25,457 bases of DNA from Bacteroidota bacterium (GTDB lineage Bacteria; Bacteroidota; Bacteroidia; Bacteroidales; Dysgonomonadaceae): contig JAEWQF010000029.1 in NCBI GenBank assembly GCA_023399295.1, forward strand, positions 1 through 25,457, given 5' to 3'. Made by a program: the position numbers and the translations under genes. Below the pieces are notes generated by a model. The model did not search any database and was not told the origin of the DNA. It saw nothing but the letters and a program-made list of their open reading frames with translations. The first letter of the stretch is position 1, and each line of letters opens with the position of its first letter. Below, piece after piece: positions 1 through 8,382 of the stretch.

Positions 1-2
1 TC

Positions 3-770
3 TACGACCTGCATGCCTACCCGGGACAGCAGCAGCTGCGCTCGGGCAGCTATGGTGCGATCCTGCAACACCATAAGGCTTCCGTGCCGGAGGGTAAGAA
101 GATCCTGCTGGGTGAGGCGGGCTACAAGTACTGGCGCCCGGCCGACTCGCTGCTGATGAAGGAGTATCTGCGCAGGGTGGAGGGACATCCCTCCACCAAG
201 GGGAGTGATGCCAATATGCTGGTATATGACTATTTCTACGGGCTGGACATGCCGCTCCTGGGCATGGAGGTGATGAACAACGGTTACTCGGGCATCGCCG
301 CCTGGATGCTCGACGATGCCATGCACAGCAACGGCGACTCGGGCAAGACGGAGGACATCAAGCTGTGGGGCATGTGGAACATACTGGGTGAAGAGCTGTT
401 CGATGATCCCTCGCAGGAGGAGATCCGACCCTGGTACTACACCTGGTCGCTGATGTGCCGCTACTTCCCGGCAGGTAGCACCATCCTGCATACGGAGATG
501 AATGCCGAAGAGGGTCTCTTCGTGGCTGCAGCCGAAAAGGATGGTCGCCATGTGATTGCGGCGGTGAACGTGACCGATGCCGACCACGAGCTCTCGCTCC
601 GTTTCCCGGCGCCGCTGGAGGGTGCTTCGCTCTACCGTTACCAGGAGGAGAACAGGCCAACAGATGATGAGGGATTGCCCTTGCCAGTGGAGAGCGGCCT
701 CTCCATCCCGACGAACTACAAGACCGCTCTCCCGGCTCAAAGCTTTCTATTGATCACCAACATGAATTAA
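3..770 (+). CDS. Glycoside hydrolase, clan-A-like, C-terminal part (5' end outside window)
   Basis: The reading frame is open from the first bases of the window (YDLHAYPG...) to the TAA at 768-770, so this is the C-terminal part of a longer enzyme whose start lies upstream. The piece has the look of the end of a TIM-barrel glycosidase: a beta-strand with LLGEAGYKYW, where the Glu is a candidate catalytic nucleophile, then a barrel end with GIAAWMLDDAMH, followed by a C-terminal beta-sandwich of about 90 residues (from about IRPWYYTW to FLLITNMN). I cannot assign the GH family. The ATG of the GH26 mannanase follows the stop codon directly, so the two are almost certainly co-transcribed and probably act on the same polysaccharide. 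Any signal peptide would lie outside the window. Confidence 0.75.
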   Translation, partial: YDLHAYPGQQQLRSGSYGAILQHHKASVPEGKKILLGEAGYKYWRPADSLLMKEYLRRVEGHPSTKGSDANMLVYDYFYGLDMPLLGMEVMNNGYSGIAAWMLDDAMHSNGDSGKTEDIKLWGMWNILGEELFDDPSQEEIRPWYYTWSLMCRYFPAGSTILHTEMNAEEGLFVAAAEKDGRHVIAAVNVTDADHELSLRFPAPLEGASLYRYQEENRPTDDEGLPLPVESGLSIPTNYKTALPAQSFLLITNMN

Positions 771-2069
771 ATGATGATGTCAACACATCCTGTCTCATTG
801 ATACAACAACCGGACCCTCAGGAAAGAGTCCCACAGATCAGCCCGGAACAAGCTGAACAGTGCGTAAGAATCCCACAGTTCAGTTGGAAACGCTTCTCCC
901 TCCTTCTCCTGTTTCTCCTCTTGCTGCTGAATGCCTGCTCCAAAGGAGAGGAGATCCCCGAACCGGAGCCGCCGGTGGTGGAGGAGGTGACCGAGCTGAC
1001 GCTGGCCGACCCGGCGGCCACGACAGAGACCAGGGCGCTCTACGCCAACCTCTGGCTGATACAACAAACCGGTTTTATGTTCGGTCACCACGACGACCTC
1101 TGGTACGGCCGCAAATGGTACAACGAGCCGGGACGTTCCGACACGAAGGATGTCTGCGGTGACTACCCGGCGGTATTCAGCGTGGACCTGGCGGCGGTGA
1201 TGGACGATCGGCACGAGGATCCGGAGAACGCGATCCGACGGAGGGTGATCATCGAAGCATACAACAGGGGTGAGGTGGTGACCGCCTGCGCCCACCTCAA
1301 CAACCCGCTCACGGGCGGTGACTCCTGGGACAACAGCAACAAGCAGGTGGCAAAAGAGATCCTTACGGAGGGCAGCAGCACCAACCTGAAGTACAAGGGG
1401 TGGCTCGACCGCCTGGCGACCTTCGCGCTCAACCTGAAGGGGAGCGACGGCAAGCTGATACCGATCCTCTTCCGTCCCTACCACGAGCATACACAAGGCT
1501 GGTCGTGGTGGGGCAGCAGCTGCACCACCCAGGCGGAGTTCATCGCCCTCTGGCGCTTTACCGTCACCTACCTGCGCGACACGAAGAAGGTGCACAACCT
1601 GATCTACGCCATCTCGCCACAGCTCGACTCGGTACAGCCGCGCGACCAGCTGCTCTTCCGCTGGCCCGGCAACGAGTGGGTGGATTTCCTGGGGATGGAT
1701 GCCTACCACGGCCTCAACCCGGTGACGCTGACCACCAACCTGCACACGCTGGCGGCGCTCTCGAGAGAGCTGAAGAAACCCTGCGGGGTGACCGAGACCG
1801 GTGTGGAGGGGATCCAGCGCAACGGCGTGCCGGAGACGAACTACTGGACGCAGCAGATCCTCCAGCCCTTCACCGGGCAGAAGGTGAGCATGGTGGTGAT
1901 GTGGCGCAACAAGTACGATCCCGCCGAGAGCGGCAGCCATTTTTACTCGGTATTCAAGGGGCACGCGTCGGAGGCCAGCTTCATGCAGCTATACAACAGC
2001 CCCCTCTCCTACTTCTCGGGCGATCTGCCCGACATGTACCGGCTGCCCGACGGGTTCAAGGTGAACTAA
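771..2069 (+). CDS. GH26 beta-mannanase, lipoprotein
   Basis: Endo-1,4-beta-mannosidase of family GH26, 432 aa. The sequence shows the family's early motif FMFGHHDD (about 102-109), a His in ACAHLNNP (His175), the acid/base Glu239 in FRPYHEHTQGWSWWG, and the nucleophile Glu342 in VTETGVEG. A lipobox (LLNAC, Cys56) after a leucine-rich segment indicates a lipoprotein, probably surface-exposed. The start is odd: three ATGs in a row directly after the upstream stop give an n-region of about 40 residues before the hydrophobic core. No later in-frame ATG precedes the lipobox, although a TTG at 798 is possible. The enzyme would cut mannan, glucomannan or galactomannan backbones, with oligosaccharides then imported by a SusC/D system such as the one at 5186-9984. 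Family assignment is strong; exact substrate is inferred. Confidence 0.9.
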   Translation: MMMSTHPVSLIQQPDPQERVPQISPEQAEQCVRIPQFSWKRFSLLLLFLLLLLNACSKGEEIPEPEPPVVEEVTELTLADPAATTETRALYANLWLIQQTGFMFGHHDDLWYGRKWYNEPGRSDTKDVCGDYPAVFSVDLAAVMDDRHEDPENAIRRRVIIEAYNRGEVVTACAHLNNPLTGGDSWDNSNKQVAKEILTEGSSTNLKYKGWLDRLATFALNLKGSDGKLIPILFRPYHEHTQGWSWWGSSCTTQAEFIALWRFTVTYLRDTKKVHNLIYAISPQLDSVQPRDQLLFRWPGNEWVDFLGMDAYHGLNPVTLTTNLHTLAALSRELKKPCGVTETGVEGIQRNGVPETNYWTQQILQPFTGQKVSMVVMWRNKYDPAESGSHFYSVFKGHASEASFMQLYNSPLSYFSGDLPDMYRLPDGFKVN

Positions 2070-2257
2070 CCTGTCGCGGTGTACCGCCTCGTCGGCGATT
2101 TCTTGAAGTTGCGCATGCGTGCACTTAAATCGTGAAACCGGAACCTGAAACTGACAATGTTTGAGGCAACGGAGCTGTGCGCAGTTGCGAATCGAAAGCA
2201 ATTCAAGATCCTTTGTGATATTATACAAATAAACGACAATATTTTACAATTTATTCG

Positions 2258-2300
2258 TACTTTTGGGGAGCCGGAAAGTAATGCACTTCCGGCACTTTTT
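2258..2300 (+). promoter_or_regulatory. -7 box plus hairpin ahead of the small cysteine-rich gene
   Basis: TACTTTTG at 2258-2265 matches the Bacteroidetes -7 consensus TAnnTTTG; no clear -33 box is visible. Directly after it, GCCGGAAAGT (2270-2279) and ACTTCCGGC (2285-2293) form a hairpin with one bulged A, followed by five T (2296-2300). It could be the terminator of the GH26 operon, or a hairpin at the very 5' end of the mRNA for the gene at 2338. The rest of 2070-2337 shows no gene. Confidence 0.5.
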
Positions 2301-2337
2301 GAATCAATGCATCGATTAATCGTTTTTTTGGATTACA

Positions 2338-2580
2338 ATGGATTACTACTACATCAAACACTCGCCCGAAGAGGCGATGAGTGGGAAACCCAGTGAGGTG
2401 CACCGGGAGGGTTGCCCCCACCTGCTGGAGGCCACCCACACCTTCTACCTGGGCTACTTCAGCTCCTGTCGCGATGCGATGGGTCATGCAAAACGCATCT
2501 ACCCCTATGTCGCCGACATCTGCTGCGAATGCTGCCCGGAGTATCAGCAAAAGCAAAATGCAAACAGCTATAAGTTATAA
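2338..2580 (+). CDS. Small cysteine-rich conserved hypothetical protein
   Basis: An 80-aa soluble protein without signal peptide or membrane segment. It starts MDYYYIKH and carries a VHREGCPHL motif, a LGYFSSCRDAMGHAK segment and a C-terminal ICCECCPEY cluster, so six Cys in all. The general pattern (VH..C, LG.F..C..A...AK, CC..C near the end) resembles small uncharacterised Bacteroidetes proteins I have seen. The Cys pairs could bind a metal, but no function is known to me. The last residues and stop codon lie inside the start of the tandem repeat at 2571-2671, so the C-terminal tail (about QNANSYKL) may be repeat-derived. It is convergent with the GH97 gene. Confidence 0.65.
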   Translation: MDYYYIKHSPEEAMSGKPSEVHREGCPHLLEATHTFYLGYFSSCRDAMGHAKRIYPYVADICCECCPEYQQKQNANSYKL

Positions 2581-2671
2581 GTTATAAGTTATAAGATAAA
2601 AGCTATACGCAATAAGTTATAAACTACAAACTATAAACTATAAACTATAAACTATAAACTATAAACTATTA
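2571..2671. repeat. 7-bp tandem repeats filling a convergent intergenic gap
   Basis: Two runs of 7-bp repeats: TAAGTTA units from about 2571 to 2595, then CTATAAA units from about 2624 to 2667, with a degenerate stretch between. The left end contains the stop codon of the small gene (2578-2580) and the right end touches the stop of GH97 (2669-2671), so the repeat occupies essentially the whole gap. Confidence 0.85.
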
Positions 2672-4660
2672 TCTCTTTTTTAGCTTGATGGCAAACCCGC
2701 CACCGGGAGCCAGATGCAAATTGAGAATTTCTCCTGAAACCACGTTGCGCGTCTCTTTCCGGTAGTCGCTTCCCTTGCGGTGGGCGTTGACACCGTCGCG
2801 GAAGAGGGTCATCTCATACTCACCCGCTGGAAGGAATGAGAGATCGACCTCGATGTCACGACTCTCCCAGCCGGTGATGCCTCCCACATACCAGTCGTCG
2901 CCACTGCGACGGGCCAGCGTCACATGCTCACCCACCTTGCCGCCGAGCGGGAGCGTCTCATCCCACACGGTGGGGATGGTGGCAATGAACTGGAGCGATT
3001 CGGGCTCGCCCATGTAACTGGTGGGACTGTCGCACAGCATGTTGAGGGGCGAGTTGAAGACCACGTAGAGCGCCAGCTGGCGGCAGCGGGTGCCCTGACT
3101 CATCGGCTCGCTGTTCACCGGCCGGTAGTTTCCGCGTGAGGCGTTGCGCATCGCTCCCTGGGTGTAATCCATCGGTCCCGCAGCCATCCGGATAAAGGGC
3201 ACGGTGACGTCGTAGGTGACCTGGTCGACGCTGTCGGGCGACCATTTCATGTTCTCCAGGCCATGCACCCCCTCGAAGTTGAGCACGTTGGGCCAGGTGC
3301 GGCTCAGACCGGTGGGCTTGTAGATGCCGTGCAGGTCGAGCAGCAGTCGGTGGCGGGCGGCGGTTTCGGAGGCACGGTAGACGAAGTCGACCATCTCCTG
3401 GTCGTCGCGATCCATGAAGTCGACCTTGAACCCCTTCACCCCCATTGCGGCATAGTGTCGGCATACCTCCTCCATGTCGCGGTTGAAGGCGTGGTATCCG
3501 GCCCAGAGGATGATGCCCACACCACGCTCACGGCCATAGGCCACCAGCTCGGGGATGTCGATCTGGGGGATCACCTGCATCATGTCGGCCCTGTTCTTGA
3601 CAGCCCAACCTTCATCGAGGATCACATACTCGATGCCATGGGCGGAGGCAAAATCGATGTAGTACTTGTAGGTGTCGTTGTTGATGCCGGCCTTGAAGTC
3701 GACACCGGAGATGTTCCAGTTGTTCCACCAGTCCCACGCCACCTTGCCGGGTTTGATCCAGCCGGTATCATCGATGCGGGAGGGTGCTGCCAGGCGGTAG
3801 ACCATGTCGTTGGCGGCCAGCTGTGCGTCGTCGTGGGCCACCACACAGACACGCCAGGGGAAGCTGCGGCTGCCGGCAGTGACAGCGATAAAATCTTCAC
3901 GTTGTGTGACAAGCATCTGCAGCATGTTGTGGCCCCCCTGCTCTACGGCAGCAGGAAGGGGAGCGAAGTGGCCCACCAGGGAGTGTGACCCCTCCTTACC
4001 GGCGGTGAGGTACATGCCGGGGTAAGACTCCAGGTCGGCTTCGGTGATCAGCACCCGTTTGTCGGCCGCAGCATCGGCCAGCACCGGGAGGAAGATCAGC
4101 TGCTCACGGTTGATCTGCGAGAGGGGCTTGTGCCGGTAGGTATTCTCGAACGAGCTCTGCTGCTGGTCGCCACCCAGTCCCCCCTTCACGTAGGGCACCC
4201 AGGCGTGGTTGTCGCCGGTAAAGCGGAAGGTGGCCTCCTCCGACTCGATAGTGAGGCTCTCCTTGCGGCTGGTGTGGAAGCGGTAGGCCAGCCCGTCGTC
4301 GTAGAGCCGGAAGGTGATGCCCCAATCGCCCCGGAAGGTGAGCAACAGCTCGTTGTAGTGGTTCTTCACTTCAGCTGATATCCAGAAGGGCGAGGGGATG
4401 GCTTCGTTTGTGTTCTGCCGTCTGGCGTGCCGCACCCTGGCATCGGGGCCCAGCTGTTCGCCACCGGCCAGTGTAAGTGACACGGGTGAGGGTTCAATGA
4501 GCGCTGTGCCGTTGTGCGACAGGCTCCAGGTAAGCTGTTCTCCCACGGTAATATCGGCGGTTATCAGCCCGTCAGGCGATGAAATGGTGTATTTCTTCTG
4601 TGCTTGTACCGCTCCGCAGGCAAGCAGGAGTATCAGGATAAACTCAATTCCTCTTTTCAT
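2669..4660 (-). CDS. GH97 family alpha-galactosidase/alpha-glucosidase, secreted
   Basis: Glycoside hydrolase family 97, 663 aa from the ATG at 4660. That start is preferred over an ATG 30 bp upstream because it opens directly with a signal peptide (MKRGIEFILILLLACGAVQA). It has the GH97 N-terminal beta-sandwich (about 23-290), a central TIM barrel (VAWDWWNNWN, EYVILDEGW, GIILWAGYHAFN) and a C-terminal beta domain. In this family retaining alpha-galactosidases use an Asp in the barrel as nucleophile; here Asp414 in GFKVDFMDRDDQ fits that position, and Glu463 in NFEGVHG is a candidate acid/base. This favours the retaining alpha-galactosidase branch over the inverting SusB-type glucosidases, but alignment is needed. 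Removing galactose side chains would suit a galactomannan system with GH26. It is probably periplasmic. It is transcribed on its own, convergent with the small gene. Confidence 0.88.
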   Translation of the reverse strand: MKRGIEFILILLLACGAVQAQKKYTISSPDGLITADITVGEQLTWSLSHNGTALIEPSPVSLTLAGGEQLGPDARVRHARRQNTNEAIPSPFWISAEVKNHYNELLLTFRGDWGITFRLYDDGLAYRFHTSRKESLTIESEEATFRFTGDNHAWVPYVKGGLGGDQQQSSFENTYRHKPLSQINREQLIFLPVLADAAADKRVLITEADLESYPGMYLTAGKEGSHSLVGHFAPLPAAVEQGGHNMLQMLVTQREDFIAVTAGSRSFPWRVCVVAHDDAQLAANDMVYRLAAPSRIDDTGWIKPGKVAWDWWNNWNISGVDFKAGINNDTYKYYIDFASAHGIEYVILDEGWAVKNRADMMQVIPQIDIPELVAYGRERGVGIILWAGYHAFNRDMEEVCRHYAAMGVKGFKVDFMDRDDQEMVDFVYRASETAARHRLLLDLHGIYKPTGLSRTWPNVLNFEGVHGLENMKWSPDSVDQVTYDVTVPFIRMAAGPMDYTQGAMRNASRGNYRPVNSEPMSQGTRCRQLALYVVFNSPLNMLCDSPTSYMGEPESLQFIATIPTVWDETLPLGGKVGEHVTLARRSGDDWYVGGITGWESRDIEVDLSFLPAGEYEMTLFRDGVNAHRKGSDYRKETRNVVSGEILNLHLAPGGGFAIKLKKR

Positions 4661-4687
4661 GATGTGGTATCTTTTACATTGATGGCA

Positions 4688-4695
4688 CAAAGATA
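4688..4695 (-). promoter_or_regulatory. -7 promoter box of GH97 gene
   Basis: On the minus strand this reads TATCTTTG, a perfect TAnnTTTG box, about 28 bp before the GH97 start codon. No convincing -33 TTTG is visible at 19-21 bp. Confidence 0.5.
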
Positions 4696-4843
4696 ATAAA
4701 AGCGGATACTTGATGGATGGATCGCAGAGAAAACTTGCAACACTGTTTTAGTTTTATTAACTCCATGAAAGATGTTTTAAACTATGAGTCCCAGATAGCA
4801 TTTCATCATGATATGATATATTTATTATAAATAGCATCTTTTT

Positions 4844-4874
4844 TTTGTTTTTTAATTTTTTGTTGTTACTTTTG
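4844..4874 (+). promoter_or_regulatory. Promoter of the susC-susD operon
   Basis: TTTG at 4844-4847, a 19-bp spacer and TACTTTTG at 4867-4874 match the Bacteroidetes primary sigma consensus at both boxes. It predicts a 5' leader of about 305 nt before the susC ATG at 5186. The GH97-susC gap (4661-5185) contains no convincing gene; it holds this promoter, an AT-rich tract and the leader. Confidence 0.65.
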
Positions 4875-4879
4875 CATTC

Positions 4880-5185
4880 TATTTGAACTATTATAGTGAA
4901 TTTATGTTTCATTTTAGAAGAAAAATAATATATTTCATAAATACAACCAATGTTAATTATTTGGGGGACGCACCTCCAAGGCGCGAATGCATTGAACCCG
5001 CTTCACACCTTTCCGTCTCCTCGCTTTCGAACTATCGCCCCTTCCCGGTTCCTTTTCGCTTCTCTCTCTCTTTCAGCCACCATTTTATCTGATTTTTTTG
5101 CGGTTAACAATTGACCCCTGCTCGTTGTGCAGGGTAAATCATAATGTGTATCTGAGTGATCATTATTAATTATTTAAAGTAACGT
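4880..5185 (+). other. Long susC mRNA leader with pyrimidine-rich tract and hairpin
   Basis: The predicted untranslated leader has an AT-rich first part, then a strongly C/T-biased stretch (about 5007-5097), then a hairpin CCCTGC (5116-5121) / GCAGGG (5129-5134) with a 7-nt loop, about 50 nt before the start codon. No canonical riboswitch was recognised. A 69-codon frame across it looks like chance. Confidence 0.4.
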
Positions 5186-8100
5186 ATGAAAAAAAGATTC
5201 CTGATTATTTTAGCCTTGTTATCCATCAGAATAGGGCTTGCCATGGCACAGACAGAAGTGCATGGCGTGGTTGTGGATGAAGCCGGTGATCCGGTGATCG
5301 GTGCCACAATCTTGATTAAAGGGACCTACCAGGGCACCATTACCGATGTCGACGGTGTTTTTACACTGACAGCCCCTACGGGTAGCACCCTGCAGATATC
5401 CTATGTGGGGTTCATTACCGAAGAGGTGCCGGCGAGTGCCCAAGTGCGCGTGACGCTGATTGCCGACACCGAACTGCTGGATGAGGTGGTGGTGGTTGGT
5501 TATGGTACCCAACGCAAAAAGGATGTCACCAGCTCCATCTCCCAGATAAAGGGTGACGACCTGGCTTCGAAGGCATCACCCAGCTTCATGCAGCAGATGG
5601 CCGGCAGGGCATCGGGCGTGCAGGTTGTCTCTCCCTCGGGCGACGTGACACAGCCTCCACGGGTTGTGATTCGTGGTGTGGGTACCATCTCCTCCTCCAA
5701 TGCGCCGCTCTATGTGATCAATGGGGTGCCGGTGACATCGGGCAACGTGGGTTACTCCTACTCGAACAACAATGCGCTTGCCGACATCAACCCGTCGGAT
5801 ATCGAGTCGTTCGAGATATTGAAAGATGGCGCTGCCACGGCGATCTATGGATCTCGTGCCGCAAACGGCGTGGTGCTGATCACTACAAAGAAAGGAAAGC
5901 AGGGTGCAGCCAAGGTTTCATATGACTCATGGATGGGCTGGTCTTCCGCATCGAAACTGTATGACCTGCTGGATGCGGAACAGTTTGTGACGATTGCCAA
6001 CGAGAAATACACGAACAGCAATGGCAACCCGCAGGCTGCGATGGACGACAAGGGCACCAACACCAGGTGGTATGACCATGTGTTCAGGACAGGTTTCCAG
6101 CACAGTCACACCTTGTCGGTGTCGGGTGCCTCCCCACAAACACAGTACTTCCTCTCCGCCGGTTTCACCGACCAGAAGGGGGTTGTGATCAACAACAGCT
6201 ACAACCGATACACCTTCTATGCAAAAGCCGAACAAAAGATCTTGAAAGATTATGTGACTGCCGGCTTTTCATTGAACGCGTCGAACCAGGTGAATACCGG
6301 ACCCGTGAAGGGAACAAACTCAATCAGCGACAACATGTATGCCAGCTCGAGGATGTTGCCGAACGTGGCCGTTTACAATCCGGATGACCCTACCGGTTAC
6401 AACATCGAGGCGGGTGACCGCAAATCGCTGGGTAAAGGGGCCAACCTGCGCACCATCGAGAACACGATTCCCAACATTGTGTGGGTGCTGGAGAACAACA
6501 AGCAGAACAATACCTCCTACAGGTTGTTGCCTACAGCCAACATCGACATACGTCCCACCGACTGGCTGATGTTCCGTTCGCTGGTGGGTGCCGACGTGAA
6601 TATGATGGACGACAGTTACGTGTGGAAACCCGAGTCGGGTGACGGATTCGGGTACAAGGGCCTCATCAGCAGGTCTTCAATCAAGCGACAACGCTGGAAC
6701 TTCCAGAACATCCTCTCAGCTAACAAATCGTTCGGCTTGCACAACGTCGACATGACCGCCGTGGCCGAATGGACCAACTATGTCTACAGCCGTTTCACTT
6801 CCGGTGCACGCGATTTCTCCGATCCCTTCTTTGTGGATGAGATCATCAGTGACACCTATGTGACCCAAAGCTCGGGTGGCAGCTGGACATCGAACGGACT
6901 GGCCTCCTACATTTTCCGTGCGAACTACAACTACAACAGCATCTTCTATCTGGGTGGATCGGTACGTCGCGACGGCATCTCCAACCTGCATGTGGACAAC
7001 CGTTGGGGTACCTTCTACGGAGGGTCTGCCGCCGTACGTCTCTCGGGTTTGAAATTCTGGAATGAGAGTGGACTCAATGAGGTGGTGAGTGACTTCCGCC
7101 TCAGAGGCAGCTTCGCGGAAGTGGGCAACGACAGGCTGTCGGGTGATTTCATGTTCAACGACATCTTTGCCGGTCAGAAATATGGCGACCAGGCAGGGAT
7201 TGCCTACTATCAGGCCGGTAACCCCGGTTTGCAGTGGGAAAAGCAGAAGATCCTCGACTTCGGTTTTGATGCCGGCTTCCTGCAGAACAGGTTCAATCTT
7301 GTGTTTGCCTACTGGCAAAAGGACAACAGCGACATCGTACTCGATGTGCCCACGCCTCCCTCGTTGGGTATCCCCTGGAACGTGATCGCACAAAACTACG
7401 GAAGGATCAAAAACAAGGGTATTGAGCTGGAGATAGGGGGTAACATCATCCAGAACAGCAATCTGAACTGGAAGACAGCCTTCAACTTCTCCACACAGCA
7501 GAGCAAGGTGGTTACGCTGGTAAACGACATTCCCTATGAGCATTACATCCTCCGGGAGGGTGAGTCGATGAACGCGCTGTGGGGTTTTCACTACGCCGGG
7601 GTGAACAAGAGCAATGGCAATCCGATGTATTACAAGAAGGATGGCTCCATTGTGCAGGGGAACATTGCCGACAGCAGGTACTACGCCTACAACCCGAGCA
7701 ACCCAAGCGAAGTGACGACGGTGTCGAATCTGGTACAGGACGACAAGATCATTCTGGGTAACTCATTGCCCACCTGGTTTGGTGGATGGGACAACACCTT
7801 TACGGTGAAGGATTTCGACCTCAACATCTTCTTCCGTTTCTCCGGCGGCAACAAGGTTGCCAACGTGACACGCAGGGACATGCTGGATCAGGGCTTCGTG
7901 AATAGCAGCACCGAGATATTGGGTCGCTGGCAAAGTGAAAGCAATCCCGGCGACGGCAGTGTGCCCCGCTTGTTTTATGGCAAGAGCAGCTTCATCAACC
8001 TCACCGGCGAGGGTTCCTCCCGCTGGGTTGAAGATGGCGACTTCCTGAAATTGCAGAATCTCTCCATTGGCTATAACCTGCCGAAAGAGCTCTGCAGTCT

Positions 8101-8266
8101 GCTCTGGGTTGAAAGGGCAAGGGTTTACCTGCAGGGGCAGAACCTGCTCACCTTCACCAACTATAGCGGCCTCGACCCCGAGGGATATACGGTGATACCG
8201 GGTGTAGATCTGAATGGAAATCCGCAACAACGGACATTCCTTATCGGGCTGAACATCGGATTCTAA
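5186..8266 (+). CDS. SusC/RagA-family TonB-dependent outer membrane transporter
   Basis: 1026 aa. Signal peptide (residues 1-21, ending AMA), a CarboxypepD_reg-like beta-sandwich (about 24-92, VHGVVVDEAGDPVIGATI), a TonB box (LDEVVVVGYGTQ, about 98-109), the plug domain (about 120-240, with VVIRGVG, NPSDIESFEILKDGAATAIYGSRAANGVVLITTKKG) and a beta-barrel ending in the SusC-typical FLIGLNIGF. There is no N-terminal STN domain, so direct anti-sigma signalling is not expected. It imports oligosaccharides across the outer membrane with energy from TonB/ExbBD, together with the SusD lipoprotein 116 bp downstream. The length is normal for the family. Substrate cannot be read from the sequence; neighbours suggest a mannan-type glycan. 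Confidence 0.97.
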   Translation: MKKRFLIILALLSIRIGLAMAQTEVHGVVVDEAGDPVIGATILIKGTYQGTITDVDGVFTLTAPTGSTLQISYVGFITEEVPASAQVRVTLIADTELLDEVVVVGYGTQRKKDVTSSISQIKGDDLASKASPSFMQQMAGRASGVQVVSPSGDVTQPPRVVIRGVGTISSSNAPLYVINGVPVTSGNVGYSYSNNNALADINPSDIESFEILKDGAATAIYGSRAANGVVLITTKKGKQGAAKVSYDSWMGWSSASKLYDLLDAEQFVTIANEKYTNSNGNPQAAMDDKGTNTRWYDHVFRTGFQHSHTLSVSGASPQTQYFLSAGFTDQKGVVINNSYNRYTFYAKAEQKILKDYVTAGFSLNASNQVNTGPVKGTNSISDNMYASSRMLPNVAVYNPDDPTGYNIEAGDRKSLGKGANLRTIENTIPNIVWVLENNKQNNTSYRLLPTANIDIRPTDWLMFRSLVGADVNMMDDSYVWKPESGDGFGYKGLISRSSIKRQRWNFQNILSANKSFGLHNVDMTAVAEWTNYVYSRFTSGARDFSDPFFVDEIISDTYVTQSSGGSWTSNGLASYIFRANYNYNSIFYLGGSVRRDGISNLHVDNRWGTFYGGSAAVRLSGLKFWNESGLNEVVSDFRLRGSFAEVGNDRLSGDFMFNDIFAGQKYGDQAGIAYYQAGNPGLQWEKQKILDFGFDAGFLQNRFNLVFAYWQKDNSDIVLDVPTPPSLGIPWNVIAQNYGRIKNKGIELEIGGNIIQNSNLNWKTAFNFSTQQSKVVTLVNDIPYEHYILREGESMNALWGFHYAGVNKSNGNPMYYKKDGSIVQGNIADSRYYAYNPSNPSEVTTVSNLVQDDKIILGNSLPTWFGGWDNTFTVKDFDLNIFFRFSGGNKVANVTRRDMLDQGFVNSSTEILGRWQSESNPGDGSVPRLFYGKSSFINLTGEGSSRWVEDGDFLKLQNLSIGYNLPKELCSLLWVERARVYLQGQNLLTFTNYSGLDPEGYTVIPGVDLNGNPQQRTFLIGLNIGF

Positions 8267-8285
8267 TTCATCATCAGCAGAAAAA

Positions 8286-8353
8286 ATCGTATGCAGCGGA
8301 CAACAGGATCTTTGTTTGACAAAAAAACAGAACCGGGATCCCTTCCATACGAT
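8286..8353 (+). other. susC-susD intercistronic inverted repeat
   Basis: ATCGTATG (8286-8293) is perfectly complementary to CATACGAT (8346-8353). The enclosed 52 nt contain a palindrome GGGATCCC (8335-8342) and a GGATC (8306-8310) that can pair with it. The structure ends about 30 nt before the susD ATG. No T-run follows, so it is not a classic terminator. Confidence 0.5.
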
Positions 8354-8382
8354 CATTTTGAAACCAATAATTACAACATTTT

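Noticed and set aside
795..1964. Long open frame (389 codons) antisense to the GH26 gene
   Set aside because: It lies fully inside a gene with clear catalytic motifs; its translation is rich in His/Arg/Val low-complexity sequence typical of the shadow of a GC-rich gene.
2571..2671. CRISPR array
   Set aside because: This and the other repeat blocks have 7-22 bp units with no spacers of constant size and no cas genes nearby.
3263..3988. 241-codon frame on the plus strand inside GH97
   Set aside because: Shadow of the GH97 coding strand; no start signal and no recognisable domain.
4883..5092. 69-codon frame in the susC leader
   Set aside because: Its start lies within about 10 bp of the predicted promoter box and the translation follows the pyrimidine-rich tract (Ser/Phe/Pro/Arg); no homology is apparent.
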